64,000 nucleotides of DNA. It comes from Enterococcus larvae. Its GTDB lineage: Bacteria; Bacillota; Bacilli; Lactobacillales; Enterococcaceae. How positions within the stretch are numbered: the stretch's first letter is position 1; every line of letters begins with the position of its first letter. Under the pieces are notes generated by a model that was not told where the DNA came from, made no database searches, and worked only from the letters and a program-made list of their open reading frames with translations. The translations under genes were made by a program, and so were the position numbers. The stretch spans positions 620,001-684,000 of the forward strand of contig NZ_JAEDXU010000001.1 in NCBI RefSeq assembly GCF_017830045.1, given 5' to 3'. Below are positions 28,687 to 36,236 of this stretch, piece by piece.

Positions 28687-28700
28687 TAAAATTATGTCAA
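28672..28700 (-). promoter_or_regulatory. Promoter of the alpha-glucoside operon
   Basis: On the minus strand -35 TTGACA (28695-28700) and -10 TAAACT (28672-28677) are 17 bp apart. The upstream operator covers the -10 and the cre covers the -35. Confidence 0.7.
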
Positions 28701-28709
28701 GCGCTTTCA
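28697..28709 (-). promoter_or_regulatory. cre site (CcpA carbon catabolite repression)
   Basis: TGAAAGCGCTTGA on the minus strand matches the CcpA cre pattern (TGNAANCGNNNNCA-like core) and overlaps the -35 hexamer. Glucose should repress the cluster. Confidence 0.7.
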
Positions 28710-28856
28710 TATAGATTTTTTGACTTGTAGAGGAATATTTTGCCCATTTTTGTTATTCAATTAAGGCTGGCTTATTCACTTCATATATACTCTTCATTTT
28801 TATCAATGTTATGAAATTAATTTTTTAGTTGCTTAAAATTTTGGTTTTACAGCAAT

Positions 28857-28889
28857 AAAAAGAGGCTGAGAAAACTCTCAACCTCTTAA
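28857..28889 (-). terminator. Terminator of the DUF1831 gene
   Basis: AAGAGGTTGAGA and TCTCAGCCTCTT (minus strand) form a 12-bp stem with loop GTTT and a T-rich tail. Confidence 0.8.
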
Positions 28890-28899
28890 GTGTCAGCTC

Positions 28900-29241
28900 T
28901 TATACTTTTTCCAGTACGCCTCTACTGATCATGCCGTCCATCAGAAAATAGAATTTCTCCTGACTCATTGCATGCTTCTCATTTTTGAAGATATTCATTG
29001 ATTTCAACCCGTTGGCAGTCGTCACCGACATCTTCAATGTTTTTAAATCCTTGGCAATCGTGATTTTCAATTTGAAGCCTTCTTTGCTTTGTGGTGTCGC
29101 ATCCAATGAACGGATCAATTGAAAATTGCCGGAATTCGTTTCTGTAAACCCATTATCTCTTAATGTATAACGTTTTGCAGCTGGGTTCATCTTATAAAAA
29201 ACATCTGATCCCTCTACTGCTGCTTTTTCTTCAAATGCCAT
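28900..29241 (-). CDS. DUF1831 family protein
   Basis: This 113-residue cytoplasmic protein carries the family pattern KRYTLRDNGFTETNSGNFQ and a C-terminal EKFYFLMDGMISRGVLEKV. DUF1831 is restricted to Lactobacillales as far as I know. It is usually next to a cysteine desulfurase and mnmA, suggesting a sulfur-transfer or tRNA-thiolation link, but no activity is known to me. Here it follows the desulfurase by 169 bp on the same strand, and mnmA lies 10 kb further on. A hairpin terminator follows. Confidence 0.8.
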   Translation of the reverse strand: MAFEEKAAVEGSDVFYKMNPAAKRYTLRDNGFTETNSGNFQLIRSLDATPQSKEGFKLKITIAKDLKTLKMSVTTANGLKSMNIFKNEKHAMSQEKFYFLMDGMISRGVLEKV

Positions 29242-29410
29242 TTTCTCACCTCTTTAATTCATTTCATCTATTATTATATCTATATATTGTTGAAGAAACA
29301 ACTATTCATTCAAGTTCATTGGTCTGTATTTTGTATAAATCCAACAATTCATGCAGAATGATTCGACAAGAAAGGAGTATCGATTCCAGTCAATTTCTAT
29401 GGACATTGCC

Positions 29411-30556
29411 TTAGTTTTTTAAGCGCTGCGCTGTTTTGATCAATAAATCTGCAAATCGTTCGATTTCTTCTATTGTGTTGCCATAGCCAAAGCTGATTCG
29501 AAGTGATTCCTTGACCGCCGGATGACCTTTTCCGTAGATAGCTTCCAATACATGGGACGGATCGACTGTTCCCGCTGTACAAGCTGAACCAATCGACACT
29601 GCTGCTCCATTTAAGTCAAGATGCATCAAAAGCAGATCACTGGAAACACCTTTGAACCAAATATTCAAAATATGAGATAGCTTATTTTCACGATCACCGT
29701 TGACCTGATAGTCGATTCCTGCTTCGCTCAGCTTATTCAGAATAATATCCTCAAATCCCTTATTTCTGATTTTATGATTTTCCTTTTCCTCATCAGTCAA
29801 CAACTCAACAGCTTTCCCCATCCCAGCAATACCGGGAATATTTTCCGTTCCTGCTCGCCTTTTTTCTTCTTGTTCACCGCCACGTAATAAGGGCTGAAAT
29901 TTCAGACCATCTCTCTTGTATAAAAAGCCCACGCCTTTTGGTCCATTGATTTTATGCGCTGATGCACTAAGGAGGTCGATCCCCATTTCTTCTGGGGCGA
30001 TTCTTTCAGAACCAAAAGCTTGAACAGCATCTGTATGGAACACCGCCGGATGCTCCTTCAACAATTCTCCAATTTCTTTGATTGGCATCAATTGTCCTGT
30101 TTCACTATTTCCATAAATGATAGAAACCAAAATCGTATCTTCTCTTAGAGCAACAGAAAGATCCTCCAGCCTTACTCTTCCTGATTCATCGACTGGCAGG
30201 TAGGTTACTTCATAGCCCTTGTTTTCCAAATAATGTAGTGGCTGTAACACTGCAGGATGCTCTACTGCTGTTGTAATGATATGCTTCCCTTGATCCTTCA
30301 TCATTTCAGTCGTTTCAATAATTGCAGTATTATCGCCTTCAGTCCCGCCGCTTGTAAAAATGATTTCATGAGGCTTGACCTGCAAGCTATCTGCAATGAC
30401 CTGACGAACCGTTTCCAATTTATGATGTGCCTCTCGTCCCACTCCATGGATACTAGATGGGTTGCCGAAAATGCTGTTCATCACTACTGTCATTTCTTCG
30501 ATCACATCCGGATGCATAGGTGTTGTTGCTGCATGATCTAAATAAATGTATTTCAT
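29411..30556 (-). CDS. Cysteine desulfurase (NifS/IscS family)
   Basis: This 381-residue PLP enzyme removes sulfur from cysteine to form a protein persulfide for tRNA thiolation or cofactor assembly. It shows YLDHAATTPMHPDVI at the start, TSGGTEGDN (PLP phosphate region), the PLP lysine in SASAHKINGPKGVGFLY, and the catalytic cysteine loop GSACTAGTVDPSHVL near residue 325. The class-II-like short C-terminus matches desulfurases that partner MnmA. DUF1831 follows in the same direction. No IscU or SufU scaffold gene is adjacent. Confidence 0.92.
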   Translation of the reverse strand: MKYIYLDHAATTPMHPDVIEEMTVVMNSIFGNPSSIHGVGREAHHKLETVRQVIADSLQVKPHEIIFTSGGTEGDNTAIIETTEMMKDQGKHIITTAVEHPAVLQPLHYLENKGYEVTYLPVDESGRVRLEDLSVALREDTILVSIIYGNSETGQLMPIKEIGELLKEHPAVFHTDAVQAFGSERIAPEEMGIDLLSASAHKINGPKGVGFLYKRDGLKFQPLLRGGEQEEKRRAGTENIPGIAGMGKAVELLTDEEKENHKIRNKGFEDIILNKLSEAGIDYQVNGDRENKLSHILNIWFKGVSSDLLLMHLDLNGAAVSIGSACTAGTVDPSHVLEAIYGKGHPAVKESLRISFGYGNTIEEIERFADLLIKTAQRLKN

Positions 30557-30626
30557 CGGTTTCGTCCTTTCTTGATACTGTCATTGAGTCATTCTAGCAC
30601 ACACCGCAAGATTCCTCAAAGTATCT

Positions 30627-31526
30627 TTATTCCCCTAAAATCTTCTGTTCCTTCTTAAACGTCAGATAACTGCTGTAAGTAAAGACTGCGATTCCCAACC
30701 AAATAAAACCAAAGGCTGTAAACTGAGCACTTGTGTATGGTTCTTTAAATAGAAAAACAGCAAAAAGCAGCATGATTGTCGGATTGATATACTGAATGAA
30801 GCCGACAATGATATAAGAAATTCGTTTGGCAGCCTCTGCAAAAAGCAGCAACGGGATTGCTGTAACGATTCCAGCCCCCATCAACAAAAGATTAATATTT
30901 ATTTCATATGCCATAAACCCTTTTTCTGAGAAGAAAAACAGATACACCAAGGCAATTGGTAAGATGACAAATGTCTCTAGCGTCAGCCCAGTATACGAGC
31001 TGATCTCGATTTTTTTCTTCATCAGACCATAAAAGCTAAACGAAAATGCCATGATCAAAGAAGCATATGGTACCACACCCGTTTGAATCGTCAGAAGTAA
31101 TACACCGGTCAACGCCAATAAACAAGCGACAATACCAGCTCTGTTCAATCTTTCCTTTAAAATAACTGTTCCCAGTAAAACATTTACCAGTGGATTCATA
31201 TAATAACCTAAGCTAGCTTCTGTTACTCGTCCTTGACTGACTGAATAGATAAACGTAAACCAATTGATCGAGATCAAAATTGCTGCAGCAACGATTCCGA
31301 TCACTTTTTTTCTATCCCTCAATACGGATTTTACTTCCTGCATAAATGCTAATCCGCGCTTAGTGATCAAAATATAAATCCCCATAAATAAGAACGACCA
31401 TACAATGCGATAACACAGGATATCCATTGAATTGACTGTCGGCAGCAGTTTCCAATATAAGGGAATGATCCCCCATAAGATATACGCTGCCAGCCCTAAA
31501 ATAATCCCTTTTTTCTGTTCTTTCAT
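30627..31526 (-). CDS. rarD: RarD/EamA-family transporter
   Basis: This 299-residue membrane protein has ten predicted hydrophobic helices in two EamA repeats. It begins MKEQKKGIILGLAAYILWGI and contains the RarD-typical PLYWKLLPTVNSMDILCYRI. RarD proteins belong to the drug/metabolite transporter superfamily; their substrate is generally unproven. I choose ATG 31526, with GGAAGGAG upstream; a frame 117 bp longer has no ribosome site and low coding quality. It is 70 bp from the desulfurase gene and may share an operon with prs. Confidence 0.85.
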   Translation of the reverse strand: MKEQKKGIILGLAAYILWGIIPLYWKLLPTVNSMDILCYRIVWSFLFMGIYILITKRGLAFMQEVKSVLRDRKKVIGIVAAAILISINWFTFIYSVSQGRVTEASLGYYMNPLVNVLLGTVILKERLNRAGIVACLLALTGVLLLTIQTGVVPYASLIMAFSFSFYGLMKKKIEISSYTGLTLETFVILPIALVYLFFFSEKGFMAYEININLLLMGAGIVTAIPLLLFAEAAKRISYIIVGFIQYINPTIMLLFAVFLFKEPYTSAQFTAFGFIWLGIAVFTYSSYLTFKKEQKILGE

Positions 31527-31656
31527 ACGTTCTCCTTCCAATCTTCCCGAATCTATAATTGCTGAAATATATTTTTTGTTTCTCCCGATTTTCCCTTTAA
31601 AATCCATACAAAATATTTCTATTCTATAGATTGAACACATCAAACTAAGAATAGAT

Positions 31657-31691
31657 AAAACGGCTAGAAGATAATTCGTCCAGCCGTTTTT
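31657..31691. terminator. prs terminator
   Basis: AAAACGGCT and AGCCGTTTT (9-10 bp arms) flank a 16-nt loop in the gap between prs and rarD. Confidence 0.65.
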
Positions 31692-31717
31692 CTTTCAAGT
31701 TTCTTTTAAATAGACAA

Positions 31718-32683
31718 TCACTTTTTCTTTAAATGAAATAGTGGACTCATCGGTGTATTTTCATGGATTCGCTTCAGAGCTTCCCCCATAAGCGGTGCAC
31801 AAGACACAATAGCTAAGCAGTCTGGTCTGCGATCCTCAGTAACAACCACAGAATCTGTGATACATAGCTGTTTGATTGGTGATGCATCGATTCGTTCTTT
31901 CCCTCCGGAAGACAGCAACCCATGTGAACCACATGCATAAACCTCAGCAGCTCCATTCTCTGCCAAGATCTCAGCGGCAACAGTCAAAGTTTCACCAGTA
32001 TTGATGATGTCATCTACCAGAATACAAGTCTTTCCCTTCACTTCCCCAATCACATAGCCAGAGCGAACACCGTCCACCTCTTCTTGATCCACGATTGCCA
32101 ACGAAGCATCCAGATATTCTGAAAGGCTGCGTGCTCTTTGGACCCCGCTATTTTTTGGAGAAACGACGACAATGTTTTCTCCGGTAAGCTTCTGATCTTG
32201 GTAATGCTGTGCAAACAGCGGCATAGTAAATAGATTATCAACAGGAATATCGAAGAAGCCCTGTACCTGTACAGTATGCAGATCCAAGGTCAAAAGACGT
32301 GTTGCTCCTGCTTCTACCAGCATATTTGCCACTAGCTTTGCAGTGATCGGTTCTCTTGGCTTCGCTGTGCGGTCCTGACGGGCATAGCCATAGTAAGGAA
32401 GTATCACATTGATTGTTTTTGCACTCGCTCGCTTCAATGCATCGATCATAATCAGAAGTTCCATTAAATGGTCATTTACAGGTGCATTCGTTGCCTGAAT
32501 CAAATAAACATGATCTCCTCGGATACTTTCTTCGATGTTGATTTGAATCTCGCCGTCGCTGAACTGACGAACCGTGCTTTCTCCTAATTCTGTCCCAACT
32601 ACCTTAGCGATTTTTTCCGCTAGAGGCTTGTTGGCATTCAAACTAAAAATTCGCAATGTATCATCTTTATATTTGCTGCCCAT
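31718..32683 (-). CDS. prs: Ribose-phosphate pyrophosphokinase (Prs2-type paralogue)
   Basis: This 321-residue enzyme makes PRPP from ribose 5-phosphate and ATP. It has the PYYGYARQDRTAKPREP catalytic flexible loop, the metal-binding DLHTVQVQGFFDIPVD, and the PRPP loop LVDDIINTGET. The segment SPKNSGVQRARSLSEYLDA replaces the usual SPDHGGVTRAR form. I recall that variant as typical of the second Prs paralogue in streptococci and enterococci. ATG 32683 has GGAGG 5 bp upstream; in-frame ATGs further up lack a site. A primary prs is expected elsewhere in the genome. Confidence 0.9.
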   Translation of the reverse strand: MGSKYKDDTLRIFSLNANKPLAEKIAKVVGTELGESTVRQFSDGEIQINIEESIRGDHVYLIQATNAPVNDHLMELLIMIDALKRASAKTINVILPYYGYARQDRTAKPREPITAKLVANMLVEAGATRLLTLDLHTVQVQGFFDIPVDNLFTMPLFAQHYQDQKLTGENIVVVSPKNSGVQRARSLSEYLDASLAIVDQEEVDGVRSGYVIGEVKGKTCILVDDIINTGETLTVAAEILAENGAAEVYACGSHGLLSSGGKERIDASPIKQLCITDSVVVTEDRRPDCLAIVSCAPLMGEALKRIHENTPMSPLFHLKKK

Positions 32684-32911
32684 GATTTCCTCCATTTTTC
32701 TCATTCTACCTCATTCATTTTACCATTGATCGACTGAAAAATCATGAAACTTTCACAAGTATTGTCAAAATAGAACTAGAATCTGTTGTAAAGTCAAAAT
32801 CCTCTATAGAAAGAATACAAAACACAAAAAATAAGTCTGTGAATAAATTATCCAACAGGTTTTCTTTGCTGCACTATAAAATTTTACCTTTGCCTATTAC
32901 TATAAAAAACT

Positions 32912-32959
32912 AATCAGGCAGGGAACACAATCATTTTTGATTGTACTTCCTGCCTGATT
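32912..32959 (-). terminator. Terminator of the sortase-like gene
   Basis: AATCAGGCAGG and CCTGCCTGATT enclose an inner ACAATCA/TGATTGT stem. On the minus strand TTAGTTTTTT follows. Confidence 0.75.
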
Positions 32960-33010
32960 GGTTAAGTAAATTTTGGGGAAAATCTACAAACTCTTGACTC
33001 TGGTTCTCTA

Positions 33011-34006
33011 TTATTTATATGCAAAGACGATCAGGTTAGTCGTATCGTCAATACATGTCTGCAACGTAATTCGCTCGCCGCCGCCAGTACCTGTGACCAT
33101 ATCCCAGATATTGTTGCCGGTGCTGATTTCTGTGGCATAATCATCAACCGTCGTCACACTACTGACCGTATAGGTTGTTGCATTTCCCGCGCCGTCAGTA
33201 ACAATAATTTGGCTGCCTCCGCCAAGTCCGAAAATAGCACTGAAGATTCCAGGATTATGACCGATGAAATGTGTATTCAGACCATCGCTGCCTGACTGTA
33301 CCGCTGCACCGCCCCATGTTGAAACAGTACCATTCGGATTTCCATCAATGATGCTTTGACCGGCAGAACCTCCATTTTGATAAGGAATCGCCGCCCCATT
33401 GATATACATTGTCATCGCTTGGTGTGCAGGTGCGCTTGGTTCCTGTGGAGCAGCTGCTGCCCCATCGATCGTATTTGTGACAGTTGTTGTTTCGCTAGCT
33501 GCTTCCGCTGTTGGTGCAGCTTCAACTACTGCAGCTTCGTCAGTTACTGGTGTTTCTTCTATAGCAGAAGCTTCCTGTACCGCAGCCTCTTTTTCTGCAC
33601 TATCAGCAACAGCTTCCGCTTTTTTCTCAGCTTTCGGCTTTACAATAGTATATGTACGATCGATCCAGCCGATATTACCACTGTTGTCTGTTGCAGAGTA
33701 GTGAACAATCTGTTTACCGGCAGCAGATGTATCTAAACTTTTATCTGCAACTATTCTAGCTGAAATATCTCCATCCTGATCATCTTTTGCTGTAACACCA
33801 TCTAAAACATTTACCTTTTGACCAACAGTTACCGTGACATTGTCAGCGGAAATAATTGGTGCAGTAGTATCTTCATCACTTGTCTCCGTGGTCGTTTCTG
33901 TGATCTGATCATCGGCAGACTGATGACGGATTTCCGCATAAGTTGTTCCTCCTGCGACAGTTAATAAAGCTAGCGCTATGACGAATTTCAATCCATTGGC
34001 TTTCAT
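33011..34006 (-). CDS. Secreted Ig-like (DUF5011) plus sortase-fold protein
   Basis: This 331-residue protein has an N-terminal signal peptide (residues 1-24, ending near TTYA). An Ig-like DUF5011-type domain covers about 48-122 (VTVGQKVNVLDGVTAKDDQD). An Ala/Glu-rich, coil-like linker spans about 123-195. The C-terminal domain looks like a sortase fold, with the histidine in THFIGHNPG and the cysteine in ITLQTC. The arginine usually found a few residues after the cysteine seems to be Asn (TTNLIV), so transpeptidase activity is doubtful. No LPxTG motif or C-terminal anchor is seen. It is divergent from a Mga-like regulator, its probable controller. Function unknown. Confidence 0.75.
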   Translation of the reverse strand: MKANGLKFVIALALLTVAGGTTYAEIRHQSADDQITETTTETSDEDTTAPIISADNVTVTVGQKVNVLDGVTAKDDQDGDISARIVADKSLDTSAAGKQIVHYSATDNSGNIGWIDRTYTIVKPKAEKKAEAVADSAEKEAAVQEASAIEETPVTDEAAVVEAAPTAEAASETTTVTNTIDGAAAAPQEPSAPAHQAMTMYINGAAIPYQNGGSAGQSIIDGNPNGTVSTWGGAAVQSGSDGLNTHFIGHNPGIFSAIFGLGGGSQIIVTDGAGNATTYTVSSVTTVDDYATEISTGNNIWDMVTGTGGGERITLQTCIDDTTNLIVFAYK

Positions 34007-34153
34007 GATAAATCCCTCCTGTTTCTTGATGAGATTTACATTTATCGATATTTTAAAATCCGTTTGCCTTCTACACGTTTATCATATAGCTAATCGTCTG
34101 AAACAACTAACGATAAGAAACCTATATCATTTAATTTTCATGAAAAAACATGG

Positions 34154-34159
34154 TATAAT
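34154..34159 (+). promoter_or_regulatory. Extended -10 promoter of the first Mga-like gene
   Basis: TATAAT preceded by TGG gives an extended -10 (TGGTATAAT). The same pattern precedes the second Mga-like gene at 36158. Confidence 0.55.
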
Positions 34160-34232
34160 CCTTGTTGTAACAGGATTATTTCAAAATCTTCTCAAACATG
34201 AGAACAATTTGAAACTAAGGGAGAACAGAATT

Positions 34233-35744
34233 ATGGAACAACTTATCACAACTGAAATGACCAGGAGAATTTTACTACTAAACCTTCTTTACGGTGCGGA
34301 TGACTGGTTGACAACAGAAAAAATTTCAGCGAGACTCCATTGTTCGACCAAAACCGTCTTGGCGGATTGTCGATATATTGAAGAGCGCTGGTCAGATCAA
34401 CTAATGATAGAAGTATCTAAAAAAAGTGGAATCAAATTAACGATCTCCACCTTCCACTCCATTCACGACATCTATGTCGATATTATCAAAAGCTCGGATT
34501 CCTTTACCTTGATGGAAGCAATCTTCTTCCATCCAAATGAAAGTTCTGAAGAGATGGCAAGCAGAGTATTCTTAAGCAGCTCCTCTCTGTATCGTTTATC
34601 CAGAAAGCTGAATAACGGTTTAAAGGAACGTCATTTACGAATAGACAGCAATCCGTTTGTCTTTTCAGGAGAAGGTGAGAGACAAATTCGCTACTTCTTT
34701 ATTTCTTATTTCATCGAGGTTTATGGTGTTCATAAATGGCCTTTTCGTTTCGATAAAGCAGCACTGGTTCAGTTAGCGAAAAAAATCAATTTGGATTTCC
34801 AACTGTATCTTAGTGACTTCCGCATTATTCAATTAGCCTTTTCCATCGCCGTGACATTGACTAGGATCAGTCAGGGATTTTCGACAGAAAACGAAATGAA
34901 ACAAGAAGACTGTTTTGAAACGAAGTTGACTCAATGCCAGATAGACCGCTACTCTAAAGACCTGACAGCTCTTGTGGAAGATATAGACTTTGATCCCCAA
35001 GCAGATTGGCAGGAAGATTTCTGTTACACAGTTTTCTGGTGGATTTTTGGAAAAGATGACTCGGCTGAACAGCGAACGAATGAGGTTACTGAGCAGCTGA
35101 TTCACGAGGTAAATAACGAGCTGAAAACGTCAATTGATGATGCTAGCAAAAAGAAACTTGTCCAGATAATCCAAAATCTCTATTGTTATCACAAAATCTA
35201 TCCTTATAAAAAGCATATTATTTATTCTCGTTTCTTCTATTCAGGAAAATCAATCAAACAAAACTTTATCCTTTTTTCAACTCGAATCTCTAAAGCCTTG
35301 ACTGAATTCGAAGAGAAAGAAGGACTTCCATGGAAAACCTTCTACCTAAATGAAGTACTCCATGATTTTATGCTTTATTGGGAAGATTTGCCGACGCAGT
35401 TATTTAATAATCGAGGAAAAGTATCTATTGCAGTATTAAGTGATCTCGGAAAAGAGCACGCAGAGGTCATGGGAACTATTCTGAAGATGACGTTTTTGAA
35501 TAATGTTAGTGTGACTACCCAAAATGCTTCTTTATTCGATCCGCCAAAGGGTAAGCCAGTCAGTCAACGAGATCTCTATGTCAGTAACCATCATGTAGAA
35601 TATATGTCTCAAGAAAAAGTTGTGGTCGTTGAAGATATTCTCTCGTTAAAAAATATTGTTGATTTGAGAAAAATCATTGAGCAAAACCAGCTTTTTGCTT
35701 ATACGAGTGCTAAACAAAAAGCTGCTGCTTCCGAAAAAAGGTAA
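34233..35744 (+). CDS. Mga-like transcriptional regulator (copy 1)
   Basis: This 503-residue protein has an N-terminal Mga-type helix-turn-helix at about residues 17-60 (LTTEKISARLHCSTKTVLAD). Central PRD-like helical domains follow, with an EIIB-like C-terminal domain (VSIAVLSDLGKEHAEVMG) near residues 400-490. Mga/AtxA-type regulators control surface and virulence genes and can be phosphorylated by the PTS on PRD histidines. I choose ATG 34233 (MEQLITTEMT), downstream of GGGAG; the long frame upstream is non-coding. It is divergent from the sortase-like gene, and closely related to the next regulator. Confidence 0.83.
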   Translation: MEQLITTEMTRRILLLNLLYGADDWLTTEKISARLHCSTKTVLADCRYIEERWSDQLMIEVSKKSGIKLTISTFHSIHDIYVDIIKSSDSFTLMEAIFFHPNESSEEMASRVFLSSSSLYRLSRKLNNGLKERHLRIDSNPFVFSGEGERQIRYFFISYFIEVYGVHKWPFRFDKAALVQLAKKINLDFQLYLSDFRIIQLAFSIAVTLTRISQGFSTENEMKQEDCFETKLTQCQIDRYSKDLTALVEDIDFDPQADWQEDFCYTVFWWIFGKDDSAEQRTNEVTEQLIHEVNNELKTSIDDASKKKLVQIIQNLYCYHKIYPYKKHIIYSRFFYSGKSIKQNFILFSTRISKALTEFEEKEGLPWKTFYLNEVLHDFMLYWEDLPTQLFNNRGKVSIAVLSDLGKEHAEVMGTILKMTFLNNVSVTTQNASLFDPPKGKPVSQRDLYVSNHHVEYMSQEKVVVVEDILSLKNIVDLRKIIEQNQLFAYTSAKQKAAASEKR

Positions 35745-35754
35745 TAAATAAATC

Positions 35755-35795
35755 AGGCTTGAAGAACATTCCTGATGAATGCCACTTCAAGCCTG
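35755..35795 (+). terminator. Terminator of Mga-like copy 1
   Basis: CAGGCTTGAAG and CTTCAAGCCTG form an 11-bp stem about 10 bp after the stop codon. No strong T-run follows. Confidence 0.65.
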
Positions 35796-35810
35796 TCAAT
35801 TTACGTAAAT

Positions 35811-35880
35811 TTTTGGGGAAAATCTACATACTCTTATAAACATTAACCCTTTTCAGGTCTTATTTATATACAACGATACC
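35811..35880 (-). pseudogene. Remnant of a second sortase-like gene 3' end
   Basis: The stretch TTTTGGGGAAAATCTACATA (35812 on) matches the sequence just after the sortase-like gene (32971-32990) with one change. It is followed by a minus-strand tail ending VGIVVYK and a TAA, resembling the intact gene's IVFAYK end. Nothing longer of the gene survives. Confidence 0.5.
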
Positions 35881-36157
35881 TACTCTTAAAAGGTCGCGAT
35901 ATATACGATAATTCTGCTTCGATCAATTGATGATGGAGGAGACTCTCTTTTAGAATAATGAGCTTCTTCGCTTTGCTCACGTAAGATACAAAAACTCGGT
36001 CGACTAATTGGTTGTAGAAGCCATTTGCAAACGGTTTGTTTTGTATCTATCGATAATTAAAATCTGCTTGTTGATTACACTGTTATCATATAACTTTTTT
36101 TGAAAAACCTCTAGTATAAATTTTAGAAAAAATGTTAAAATCCAACAAAAATAATGA
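35881..36157. other. Intergenic region before Mga-like copy 2
   Basis: No gene is supported. The right half resembles the region upstream of Mga copy 1: both share TATCGATA, TTAAAATC or AAAATC, and TTATCATATA in the same order. Confidence 0.5.
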
Positions 36158-36163
36158 TATAAT
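36158..36163 (+). promoter_or_regulatory. Extended -10 promoter of the second Mga-like gene
   Basis: TGATATAATCCTTG closely matches TGGTATAATCCTTG at the first copy, so the core promoter is conserved between the paralogues. Confidence 0.55.
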
Positions 36164-36236
36164 CCTTGATATAAGCGAGATATTTCTATTTTTTCTTTTG
36201 ATAAGAACTTTTTGAAATAAGGAGATGAAAACGACT

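Noticed and set aside
33356-33736. Plus-strand frames opposite the sortase-like gene
   Set aside because: They arise from the Ala/Glu-rich linker read on the other strand.
35878-36058. Minus-strand open stretch of about 57 codons containing NQLVDRVFVSYVSKAKK
   Set aside because: No start codon with a ribosome site and no match to the sortase-like gene or any family I know.
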